Assembly: GCA_022561355.1 (NCBI GenBank)
Contig: JADFRJ010000027.1
Location: 1-16,067 of the forward strand
Reading direction: 5' to 3'
Length of the DNA stretch: 16,067 nt
DNA from: Chloroflexota bacterium
Lineage (GTDB): Bacteria > Chloroflexota > Dehalococcoidia > DSTF01 > RBG-16-68-14
Shown: piece after piece, positions 1 through 5,845 of the stretch
How positions within the stretch are numbered: position 1 is the stretch's first letter
Layout of the letters: every line of letters begins with the position of its first letter
The notes under the pieces: model-generated
Told to the model about the DNA's origin: nothing
The model's input: the letters and a program-made list of their open reading frames with translations, nothing else
Database searches by the model: none
Program-made: the position numbers and the translations under genes

Positions 1-492
1 GGCGACTTCGACATCGTCTTCACGTCCTACGGGGCGCTCAACTGGCTCCCGGACCTGGAGCGTTGGGCAAGGGTTGCGGCGCACTTCGTGAAGCCCGGCG
101 GGATATTCTACGTGGTCGAGTTTCATCCCGTTTCGATGATCTTCGACGACGCTCCCAACGGTACCGACCTCAAGGTCCGGTACCCATACTTCCCGGAGTT
201 CGGCCCGATCAGGTCCGAGGATGATGGCACGTACGCGGACCTGGATGTGAAGTTCGAAAACAAGGTGACGTACGACTTCCCTCACCCGACTTCGGAGGTC
301 GTAATGGCGCTGATTGACGCGCGGCTCCAGATAGAGTTCTTCCACGAGTTCCCATTCGGGAACTGGAAGCACTTGTCGTGTATGGAGCATATCGATAGGT
401 ATACGTGCCGCTTGACCAAGAACCACGGCAGCGTGCCCCTGTTGTATTCCATTAAGGCGACGAAGGCGGGCAAGGCAACGAGGCCGGCATGA
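1..492 (+). CDS. Class I SAM-dependent methyltransferase, C-terminal part (5' end outside window)
   Basis: The frame is open from the first base to the TGA at 490-492, so this is the 3' end of a longer gene; the SAM-binding motif I would lie upstream. The visible part starts with GDFDIVFTSYGALNWLPDL, the usual region after the nucleotide-binding strands of class I methyltransferases. It continues with a VKPGGIFYVVEFHP segment (motif III type). The rest is an insert rich in aromatic and acidic residues, a HEFPFGNWKHLSCMEH stretch, and a terminal strand. Substrate cannot be inferred; the fold suggests a small-molecule methyltransferase. A GTG at 88 could be misread as a start, but the coding frame clearly continues upstream of it. 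The stop overlaps the ATG of the next gene (ATGA), which suggests translational coupling. Confidence 0.8.
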   Translation, partial: GDFDIVFTSYGALNWLPDLERWARVAAHFVKPGGIFYVVEFHPVSMIFDDAPNGTDLKVRYPYFPEFGPIRSEDDGTYADLDVKFENKVTYDFPHPTSEVVMALIDARLQIEFFHEFPFGNWKHLSCMEHIDRYTCRLTKNHGSVPLLYSIKATKAGKATRPA

Positions 493-845
493 GCGAGCGC
501 ACGACGATCCTCGCGGTGATCCCTGACCTGATGTTCCAGTCGCGGGTGCGCGAGCAGGCGCAGGCGCTCGACTTCGAGATCACGACTGCCGACACGATGG
601 ACGAGGCGATCGAAGCGCTGGAGCGTTCGCCAGGCCTGCTGGTGCTCGACTTGCACGCGATGGGCATAGACACCGCAGCTCTGGCCGCGGACGCGAAGGC
701 GCGTGAGGTGCCGGTGCTGGCATTTGGACGGCACACTGAGACCGGCGTGCTCCGGGCCGCGCGTGAGGCGGGCTGCGACGCGGTTGTCGTGCGATCGACG
801 TTCGTAGAGGAGTTGCCGCAGCTCCTGCGGGAGTTGGCCAAGTAG
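489..845 (+). CDS. Small response-regulator receiver-like protein (degenerate)
   Basis: A 118-residue protein with the length and alternating strand/helix pattern of a stand-alone CheY-like receiver domain. Strand 1 is ILAVIPDL, strand 3 is GLLVLDLHAMG with an aspartate in the phosphoacceptor position (about D54), strand 4 is VPVLAFG, and strand 5 is DAVVVRSTF. The acidic pair expected after strand 1 is missing, and the conserved lysine after strand 5 appears as arginine. Phosphorylation may therefore be lost or altered, making this a pseudo-receiver. There is no output domain. Its ATG overlaps the stop of the upstream methyltransferase, so the two are probably co-expressed. The partner is unknown. 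The two archaellin genes lie downstream on the opposite strand, but nothing in the sequence links it to them. Confidence 0.65.
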   Translation: MSERTTILAVIPDLMFQSRVREQAQALDFEITTADTMDEAIEALERSPGLLVLDLHAMGIDTAALAADAKAREVPVLAFGRHTETGVLRAAREAGCDAVVVRSTFVEELPQLLRELAK

Positions 846-925
846 CGGAAATCGACAGACACGCGTACGTAAGAAGATCCCGGCTGTAAGGAGGTCGTAG
901 TAGGTGGCGTGCGGAGGGGAATGCG

Positions 926-956
926 AAGCCGCGCCGGGGTAGCACCGGCGCGGCTT
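926..956. terminator. Perfect 12-bp hairpin between convergent genes
   Basis: AAGCCGCGCCGG at 926-937 pairs perfectly with CCGGCGCGGCTT at 945-956 around a 7-base loop. It lies between the receiver-like gene (+, ends 845) and the first archaellin (-, ends 1011), so it could stop transcription from both sides. No clear T-run follows on either side. Confidence 0.6.
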
Positions 957-970
957 CTGAGGTGTGCGGT

Positions 971-1002
971 GGAAGGCGAGCCTTGTGAGGCTCGCGCCTT
1001 CC
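971..1002 (-). terminator. Hairpin 8 bases beyond the first archaellin gene
   Basis: GGAAGGCGAGCC (971-982) pairs with GGCTCGCGCCTTCC (989-1002) with a two-base bulge and a 6-base loop. It follows the restored stop codon of the downstream archaellin (1011-1013) at 8 bases. That fits a terminator for that gene and indirectly supports 1011 as the true gene end. Confidence 0.55.
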
Positions 1003-1010
1003 GATCTTCG

Positions 1011-1608
1011 CTAGTGGAGCTGCATGACGGTGCGCAGCTCGGGCGGCATGGTGCGGGTGATGTCCAGGGTGGCGCCGACGGGCGTCTGGACTTCGATGGT
1101 GAACCGCTCGTTCGGATCCAGGGTTGGGTCAGGCGTAATGTCCCCCTGCCTTGACATCGATGGTGATGGCCTTCAACTCGCCAGGCTCCAGGAGCGTGTC
1201 ATTGTCGCCCACGATGTCGGTCACCGAGAACCCCACGTCGTTGTCGACGATGTCGTCGTCGCGGTAGGCCATGACGGTCCGGTTGTTGCTGCCGGACGGG
1301 TTCATGGGCACGGGCTCGCCGCCGGCGGTGGTGGCGACCGCGAACTGGATGGTATCGGCTGACAGCGTCGTGCCGGTAGCGGTCACGACGATGCCGCCGC
1401 GGATCTCCATGCTGCCCCGTGCCTTCTCCAGGCCGGCGAACACCGTTTCTTTGCCTCGCTCAGCGCTGAAGACACCAGTCGTCAGCACGACGAACGCGAA
1501 GATGGTGGCGACGACCACGAAGGCGATCAGGATGATGGCTGTTTCCAGGCCGGTGATGCCCTGCTCGTTGCGAGCGGAGCGGCCCAGACGCTTCATGATC
1601 TTGTCCAT
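1011..1608 (-). pseudogene. Archaellin (archaeal-type flagellin), copy 1, frameshifted at a G5 run
   Basis: As read, the frame from the ATG at 1606-1608 stops at 1129 after 159 residues, ending KAGGHYA. Removing one G from the coding-strand G5 run (plus-strand C5 at 1142-1146) restores KAGDITPDPTLDPNERFTIEV and continues to MQLH and a TAG at 1011-1013. The restored product is 198 residues, against 197 for copy 2. The N-terminus is a 17-residue basic leader ending EQG, then ITGLE and a hydrophobic helix. This is the class III signal peptide cut by archaellin/pilin peptidases, with Glu at +5. Residues 15-48 are identical to copy 2. The C-terminus has the archaellin pattern (FTIEVQTP.GA.LDITR). 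A Shine-Dalgarno AAGGAG (1616-1621) lies 7 bases before the start. It may be a sequencing error, a recent pseudogene, or a slippery tract. If translated as is, it lacks the last beta-strands of the outer domain. Confidence 0.8.
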
Positions 1609-1615
1609 TGCTTCT

Positions 1616-1630
1616 CTCCTTCTGTTGCCG
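1616..1630 (-). promoter_or_regulatory. Duplicated archaellin ribosome-binding leader, copy 1
   Basis: The coding-strand sequence CGGCAACAGAAGGAG here is identical to the one before archaellin copy 2 (2420-2434). It contains the Shine-Dalgarno AAGGAG, 7 bases before the ATG. Sequence further upstream is not obviously shared, so the duplication or conservation reaches just past the ribosome-binding site. Confidence 0.6.
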
Positions 1631-1737
1631 ATGTAGCTGGTGAGACGTAACTAGGGGAGAGAGAAGATTGGGTCTGATATCAGCGCGGAGGCTCGCTGGT
1701 GACCGCGCATGTGGAGACAGGACACGCCGTAGTCAGA

Positions 1738-1774
1738 ATAAACCCGCGCTGGGGGAATCCCAGCACGGGTTTAT
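1738..1774 (-). terminator. Hairpin between the two archaellin genes
   Basis: ATAAACCCGCGCTGGG (1738-1753) pairs with CCCAGCACGGGTTTAT (1759-1774) across a 5-base loop, 15 of 16 positions matching. It starts 44 bases after the stop of archaellin copy 2 and, read on the minus strand, ends in GGGTTTATTC. It probably terminates or attenuates copy 2 transcription, so copy 1 may be expressed at a lower level or from its own promoter. Confidence 0.65.
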
Positions 1775-1818
1775 CGCTTGGCCAGTGGGCTGCCTGGTTT
1801 CAGGCGGCTGCGGGTCCG

Positions 1819-2412
1819 CTAGTGAAGCTGCATCACTTCGGTGAGTTCCGCGGGGAGCTGTCGCGTGATGTCAAGCACGGCACCGACCGGTGTCTGAACC
1901 TCGATGGTGAACCGCTCGTTAGCGAGGAGGTTTGGGGCTGGCGTGATGCCTGTCGGGACGTTGATAGTGATGACCATCAGTTCGCCAGGCTCCAGTAGCG
2001 TGTCGCCGTCACCAACGATGTCCACAACAGTGTAGGTCACGTCGTTATCGACGACCTTGGAGTCGCGCCAGGCGATGACGGTCCGGTTGCTTACGCCGAG
2101 CGGGTTCATGGGCACGGACGTGCCACCGGCCGTGGTGGAGACAGCGAACTGGATGTCTTCGACGGTCAGGGTGGCGCCGGTGGCGGTGGCGACGATGCCG
2201 CCGCGGATCTCCATGCTTCCGCGGGCCTTCGCCAGACCGGCAAAGGTCGTTTCTTTGGCTCGCTCAGAGCTGAAGACACCAGTCGTGAGCACAACGAAAG
2301 CGAAGATGGTGGCGACGACCACGAAGGCGATCAGGATGATGGCCGTCTCCAGGCCGGTGATGCCCTGCTCGTCGCGAGCGGAGCGGTTGAGAAGCCTCTG
2401 AATCTTCTTCAT
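1819..2412 (-). CDS. Archaellin (archaeal-type flagellin), copy 2, intact
   Basis: A 197-residue filament subunit of the archaellin family. Residues 1-17 are a basic leader (MKKIQRLLNRSARDEQG), then ITGLE and a hydrophobic helix to about residue 46. This matches a class III signal peptide cleaved after G17, with Gly at +3 and Glu at +5. Residues 50-197 are a beta-rich outer domain with LEPGEL, NERFTIEVQTP and GAVLDITR, ending MQLH, close to the C-terminal pattern of archaeal archaellins. The start at 2410-2412 is chosen because AAGGAGG (2419-2425) sits 6 bases upstream and the signal peptide begins there; the open frame runs 52 codons further up, but that part is low-complexity and lacks a ribosome site. 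Export and assembly need a prepilin peptidase and ArlI/ArlJ homologues, none of which are in this window. A pilin of the same superfamily is the main alternative. Confidence 0.85.
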   Translation of the reverse strand: MKKIQRLLNRSARDEQGITGLETAIILIAFVVVATIFAFVVLTTGVFSSERAKETTFAGLAKARGSMEIRGGIVATATGATLTVEDIQFAVSTTAGGTSVPMNPLGVSNRTVIAWRDSKVVDNDVTYTVVDIVGDGDTLLEPGELMVITINVPTGITPAPNLLANERFTIEVQTPVGAVLDITRQLPAELTEVMQLH

Positions 2413-2580
2413 GTCGTTCCTCCTTCTGTTGCCGGTCCCTCGGCGTTCATCCGCGAACGTCCCGCTTCGCGCTGTTATTGGCGGCTGAACGGCCTGCGAG
2501 GTCGCCCCTCCAGCGTATGTGACTGGGCTGGGTCCCTGGCTGCCGGCTTCCGTAGATGCCTCAGTCACCTTCCCGTTTGT

Positions 2581-2624
2581 AGTTCCCTTAGGCGATGCTC
2601 TTAGGCAACTTCCCTAGGGGAACT
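2581..2624. repeat. Cluster of short direct and inverted repeats
   Basis: CTTAGGC occurs twice, at 2587-2593 and 2600-2606 (13-base spacing). AGTTCCC (2581-2587) is inverted as GGGAACT (2618-2624), and TTCCC-TAG-GGGAA forms a small palindrome at 2610-2622. Such a cluster in a divergent promoter region could be an operator, or a stem-loop in the archaellin or gatB upstream transcript. Function is not established. Confidence 0.4.
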
Positions 2625-2645
2625 CCCTACGTTTTCATTGTCGGC

Positions 2646-2670
2646 AAACCCTCGACGATGTTGAGGGTTT
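2646..2670. repeat. 8-bp inverted repeat upstream of the gatB -10 box
   Basis: AAACCCTC (2646-2653) and GAGGGTTT (2663-2670) are exact reverse complements separated by 9 bases. The repeat ends 24 bases before the gatB -10 box, covering where a -35 or an upstream operator would sit. It may be a protein-binding site or a hairpin; the sequence cannot decide. Confidence 0.4.
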
Positions 2671-2691
2671 CGAGGAATGTGCCGATTGTAG

Positions 2692-2700
2692 TGCTATACT
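2692..2700 (+). promoter_or_regulatory. Extended -10 promoter of gatB
   Basis: TGCTATACT contains the extended -10 TG element followed by TATACT (2695-2700). Only 8 bases separate it from the gatB ATG at 2709, so transcription should begin at or next to the start codon. No good -35 is seen at 17 bases. No Shine-Dalgarno precedes the ATG, consistent with a leaderless mRNA. Confidence 0.6.
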
Positions 2701-2708
2701 CCGATTCG

Positions 2709-4187
2709 ATGACTGCGGAAGCTCCAGCCAAATACGAAGTCGTCATCGGCATCGAGGTGCATGCCCAATTGCTCACGAAGAGCAAGATGTTCTGCTCGTG
2801 CAGCAAGGACTACTACGCTTCGGAGCCGAATACGCACGTCTGCCCAGTGTGCCTGGGCATGCCGGGCACACTGCCCGTGATCAACCGGCAGGCGGTGGAG
2901 TACACGATCATGACGGGATTGGCGCTGAACTGCACGATTCCGGAGCGCGCCAAGTTCGATCGCAAGAATTATCCCTACCCGGACCTGATGAAGGGATATC
3001 AGATCTCCCAGTTCGACCTGCCCTTCTGCAAAGAAGGTTGGCTAGAGGTCGACGTAGACGGAGAAACGAAGCGCATCGGCGTGACGCGGGTGCATCTGGA
3101 GGAGGACACGGCGCGAAGCTCGCACAAGGCTGGCGAGGGCGGTGAAGGATACAGCTTGATTGATGTGAACCGCGCCGGCGTGCCGCTGATGGAGATGGTT
3201 TCTGAGCCGGACGTACGCTCCGGCAAAGAGGCACGACTTTACGTAACGAAGCTACAGCAAATACTGCGATATCTTGGTGTGAGTCGCGCGAATCTGGATG
3301 AGGGCAACATGCGGTGCGAGCCCAACATCAGTCTGCGGCCGTTTGGGCAGAAGGAGTTTGGCGCGAAGGTCGAACTCAAGAACCTAGCCAGCTTCCGCGC
3401 GGTTGAGTTGGGAGTGAACTATGAAGTCGAGCGCCAGACGGAGTTGCTCGAGGCAGGGAAGCCCGTAGAGCAAGAAACGCGCGGCTGGCGCGACGACAAG
3501 GGCATAACCGTAAGCCAGCGAGGCAAGGAGCTGGCAGAGGACTATCGCTTTTTCCCTGAGCCGGACCTGCCGCCACTGACGATCAGCCCCGCTTATGTGG
3601 AAGAGTTGCGTTCGAAACTGCCAGAGCTGCCGGATGCCAAGCGAGAGCGCTTCATGAACGATTACGGCCTCACGCCATATGAATCGAACCTGCTCACAAC
3701 GAGCCGCGCTCGAGGGGACTTCTTCGAGGAGACGGTTGCCGAAGATTCGGGCGAGAAGCAGCCTGAGCGCGCGAAGACGACGGCGAATTGGATGCTGGGC
3801 GACTTCGCCCGATTGCTGAACGCGTCGGGAATTGAGATCGAAGAGTCGAAGATCACGCCTTCCGGTCTCAGGGCGCTTGTCTTACTCATCGAAGCGGGGA
3901 CGATTTCGACAACCGGCGCGAAGGGTGTTTTCGAGCAGATGTTCGAGACGGGCCAGGCGCCGGGAGATATCGTGTCTGAGCAAGGCCTGACGCAAATCAG
4001 CGCGGCGGCCGAGTTGACGGAGGTTATTGAGAAGGTGATCGCGAACAATCAGAAGCCCGTGGCGGACTTTAAGAGCGGCAAAGAAGAGGCGATCAAGTTC
4101 CTGGTGGGCCAGGTCATGCGCGAGACGCGGGGAAGAGCGAAGCCAGACCTGGTACACGACCTGCTAAAAGAGCATCTGTCGAGCTGA
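2709..4187 (+). CDS. gatB: Aspartyl/glutamyl-tRNA(Asn/Gln) amidotransferase subunit B
   Basis: A 492-residue protein matching GatB in length and motifs. GatB is the tRNA-binding and kinase subunit of GatCAB, which activates Glu-tRNA(Gln) or Asp-tRNA(Asn) with ATP and transamidates it with ammonia from GatA. Visible motifs are VIGIEVHAQL at residues 12-21, the zinc-type cysteines C29, C31, C45 and C48 (HVCPVCLGMPGTLP), FDRKNYPYPDLMKGYQ, HLEEDTARSSH, and DVNRAGVPLMEMVSEPD. The C-terminal helical YqeY-like tail covers roughly the last 150 residues. The frame is open 38 codons upstream, but that stretch contains the -10 box, and family alignment starts near KYEVVIGIEV, so 2709 is preferred. gatC and gatA are not adjacent, so the complex is encoded at split loci. 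Confidence 0.95.
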   Translation: MTAEAPAKYEVVIGIEVHAQLLTKSKMFCSCSKDYYASEPNTHVCPVCLGMPGTLPVINRQAVEYTIMTGLALNCTIPERAKFDRKNYPYPDLMKGYQISQFDLPFCKEGWLEVDVDGETKRIGVTRVHLEEDTARSSHKAGEGGEGYSLIDVNRAGVPLMEMVSEPDVRSGKEARLYVTKLQQILRYLGVSRANLDEGNMRCEPNISLRPFGQKEFGAKVELKNLASFRAVELGVNYEVERQTELLEAGKPVEQETRGWRDDKGITVSQRGKELAEDYRFFPEPDLPPLTISPAYVEELRSKLPELPDAKRERFMNDYGLTPYESNLLTTSRARGDFFEETVAEDSGEKQPERAKTTANWMLGDFARLLNASGIEIEESKITPSGLRALVLLIEAGTISTTGAKGVFEQMFETGQAPGDIVSEQGLTQISAAAELTEVIEKVIANNQKPVADFKSGKEEAIKFLVGQVMRETRGRAKPDLVHDLLKEHLSS

Positions 4188-4191
4188 GTGA

Positions 4192-4220
4192 TCTGCTAAG
4201 GCCTCTTCTCCCTTAGCAGA
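4192..4220 (+). terminator. Hairpin after gatB, abutting the yvcK promoter
   Basis: TCTGCTAAGG (4192-4201) pairs perfectly with CCTTAGCAGA (4211-4220) around a 9-base loop, 4 bases after the gatB stop. No T-run follows. The right arm lies 7 bases before the yvcK -10 box, so the element occupies the yvcK promoter spacer and could also act as an operator. Confidence 0.55.
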
Positions 4221-4224
4221 GCTA

Positions 4225-4233
4225 TGCTATAAT
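4225..4233 (+). promoter_or_regulatory. Extended -10 promoter of the yvcK operon
   Basis: TGCTATAAT holds an extended TG element and a consensus TATAAT (4228-4233). The yvcK ATG begins 6 bases later at 4240, placing the expected transcription start on the start codon. With no room for a Shine-Dalgarno site, the first gene of the operon should be translated as a leaderless mRNA. Confidence 0.7.
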
Positions 4234-4239
4234 CCGCTT

Positions 4240-5571
4240 ATGCGACTCCTGAAGGTGGATCCGAGCCTTCTCAAATGGCTCTACTTCGGGATGCACATCA
4301 AGCGGTGGCTGCTGCTGCTGCTGGTTGGGGTCGCCATCATGGGTCTCGGGTTCGGCTACTTCCTGCGGGAAGTGTACTTCTCATACACGTTTCCTGATTG
4401 GGTCTACTACGTCACGCTTCAGTTCTTGCCTCGATACGTCCGAGGTGTTCTATTCGTGGGCGGTAGCACTGCGCTGATCATGTTCTCGGTCTGGAAGCTG
4501 AACCGATCGCTGCTATCGGCCTTCATCCGGCCGGGCAACGAAGAGAGCCTGGTCAACATCATCTACAACCATCGCTACCTGCGGCGTGGCCCGAAAGTCG
4601 TCGCGATTGGTGGAGGAACCGGTCTTTCGACGTTGCTGCGAGGCTTGAAGGAGCACACGGGCAACCTGACGGCGATCGTAACTGTGGCAGATGACGGTGG
4701 CAGTTCAGGCCGGCTCCGGCGTGAGATGGGCCTGCCGCCGCCCGGGGACCTGCGCAATTGCATCGCGGCGCTGGCAGATGCGGAGCCATTGATGACGAAG
4801 CTCTTCCAGTATCGGTTCGACGAGGGCTCGGGCCTCGCCGGCCACAGCTTTGGGAACCTCTTCATCGCGGCGATGACTGAAGTCACTGGAAACTTCGAAG
4901 AGGCGGTGCGTGAGACGAGCCGCGTGCTCGCCGTTCGCGGTCAGATCCTGCCCTCGACTCTCACGAACGTAACGCTTTCGGCCGTCACCGACGAGGACGA
5001 TGAGATCCATGGCGAGTCGAATATCACCGAGCGTGGGAGCCGCATCAAGAAGGTCTTTATCAATCCCGAGAATGCGCAGGCGAACCCGGAAGCGATCCGA
5101 GCGATATTGGCCGCAGACATGGTAGTGATCGGGCCTGGCAGTCTCTACACGAGCGTGCTTCCGAACCTGCTTGTGGACGGTATTCGCCGGGCGATCCAGA
5201 TGTCGAAGGCGGTGCGGGTGTACGTGTGCAACGTGGCGACTGAGCGTGGCGAGACGGATAGCTTCTCCGTGAGCGATCACTATCAGGTGCTAGAGCAGCA
5301 CGTTAAGGAGAAGCTGTTCAACTACGTGGTGGCGAACAACAACTTCGCGACCAACGGGGCTGTCGATGGCCGGTTTGAGCCCGTGAAGGTCGACACCAGT
5401 GGCGTTGCGGACGTTTCGGTAGTGGCAGCGGACGTGATCAGCGAAGAGAATCGTTACCATCACGACACGTCCAAGCTGGCGGCACTGTTGATGGGACTGT
5501 ACTATCAGCGTCGGGAGGGCAACAGTCCTGTGGTGACCTTAAGTGAGCCGCAAGAGGCAACCGTCCGCTAG
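4240..5571 (+). CDS. yvcK: YvcK/CofD-like gluconeogenesis factor with N-terminal membrane anchor
   Basis: A 443-residue protein. From about residue 118 it is a CofD/YvcK-type Rossmann domain, with VVAIGGGTGLSTLLRGL (about 120-136), VTVADDGGSSGRLRRE (148-162) and PPPGDLRNCIAAL. Further on are GQILPST, a GPGSLYTSVLPNLLV segment and a KVDTSGVADV tail. YvcK proteins bind UDP-sugars and are needed for growth on gluconeogenic carbon and for normal cell-wall synthesis. Bacillus YvcK is about 317 residues and soluble. Here about 115 extra residues precede the domain, containing two likely membrane helices (about 22-44 and 66-88), so the enzyme domain is probably tethered on the cytoplasmic face. It heads a probable operon to fmt; its stop overlaps the secG ribosome site. 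Confidence 0.88.
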   Translation: MRLLKVDPSLLKWLYFGMHIKRWLLLLLVGVAIMGLGFGYFLREVYFSYTFPDWVYYVTLQFLPRYVRGVLFVGGSTALIMFSVWKLNRSLLSAFIRPGNEESLVNIIYNHRYLRRGPKVVAIGGGTGLSTLLRGLKEHTGNLTAIVTVADDGGSSGRLRREMGLPPPGDLRNCIAALADAEPLMTKLFQYRFDEGSGLAGHSFGNLFIAAMTEVTGNFEEAVRETSRVLAVRGQILPSTLTNVTLSAVTDEDDEIHGESNITERGSRIKKVFINPENAQANPEAIRAILAADMVVIGPGSLYTSVLPNLLVDGIRRAIQMSKAVRVYVCNVATERGETDSFSVSDHYQVLEQHVKEKLFNYVVANNNFATNGAVDGRFEPVKVDTSGVADVSVVAADVISEENRYHHDTSKLAALLMGLYYQRREGNSPVVTLSEPQEATVR

Positions 5572-5581
5572 GAGTAACAGC

Positions 5582-5821
5582 ATGGACTTTGAGAGCTATC
5601 TGAACCTTGCGCAGATGTTGATCTCGATCATTTTGGTGGTCGTTGTTCTGCTGCAGGCGCGGGGTGGCGACATTGGCGCGGCGTTCGGCGGCGGCGGCGG
5701 CGGCGGCGGATCATCGTTCCGAACGCGAAGAGGACTGGAGAAGACGCTCTTTCAGCTCACGATCGTGCTCTCGATGGTGTTCCTAGCCATGTCGGCGGTC
5801 AGCGTCAGGTACGCTGTCTAG
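5582..5821 (+). CDS. secG: Protein translocase subunit SecG
   Basis: A 79-residue two-helix membrane protein. Helix 1 (about residues 7-25) ends in VVVLLQARGGDIGAAF, followed by a run of eight glycines and then RTRRGLEKTLFQLT and helix 2 (about 56-76). This is the SecG pattern: two transmembrane segments joined by a glycine-rich loop. SecG assists SecYEG in preprotein export. The ATG at 5582 is preferred over the in-frame ATG 39 bases upstream because AGGAG (5570-5574) lies 7 bases before it and the family begins close to this point. The gene starts 10 bases after yvcK, on the same strand. Confidence 0.9.
   Translation: MDFESYLNLAQMLISIILVVVVLLQARGGDIGAAFGGGGGGGGSSFRTRRGLEKTLFQLTIVLSMVFLAMSAVSVRYAV
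5686..5709 (+). repeat. (CGG)8 trinucleotide tract inside secG
   Basis: Eight perfect CGG units encode the glycine run in the SecG loop. Slippage would change loop length by whole glycines without breaking the frame. Confidence 0.85.
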
Positions 5822-5845
5822 GTTCTTCGCAAGTCCAAACAGGCG

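Larger units (their letters stand above)
2413..2708. promoter_or_regulatory. Divergent intergenic region between archaellin copy 2 and gatB
   Basis: About 296 bases without a supported gene. On the archaellin side it holds the ribosome site shared with copy 1 (2420-2434). In the middle is a cluster of short repeats (2581-2624), followed by an 8-bp inverted repeat (2646-2670) and the gatB -10 box (2695-2700). I found no convincing -35/-10 pair for the archaellin gene. Both repeats are described separately. Confidence 0.45.

Noticed and set aside
282..862. Two overlapping minus-strand frames opposite the methyltransferase and receiver-like genes
   Set aside because: Both are low-complexity shadows of the plus-strand genes, which have clear motifs and an ATGA junction.
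2413..2568. Upstream extension of archaellin copy 2 by 52 codons
   Set aside because: The extension has no family similarity, lies before a strong Shine-Dalgarno and a proper class III signal peptide, and would bury that signal inside the protein.
2595..2708. Upstream extension of gatB by 38 codons
   Set aside because: It contains the -10 promoter and an inverted repeat and has no GatB similarity; the family starts near the chosen ATG.
4705..5280. 191-codon open frame opposite yvcK
   Set aside because: It lies wholly inside yvcK, is rich in His and Arg as GC-rich antisense frames are, and resembles nothing; yvcK is certain.
5686..5709. CGG tract as a CRISPR or satellite array
   Set aside because: It is a single trinucleotide run coding for the SecG glycine loop, with no spacers.
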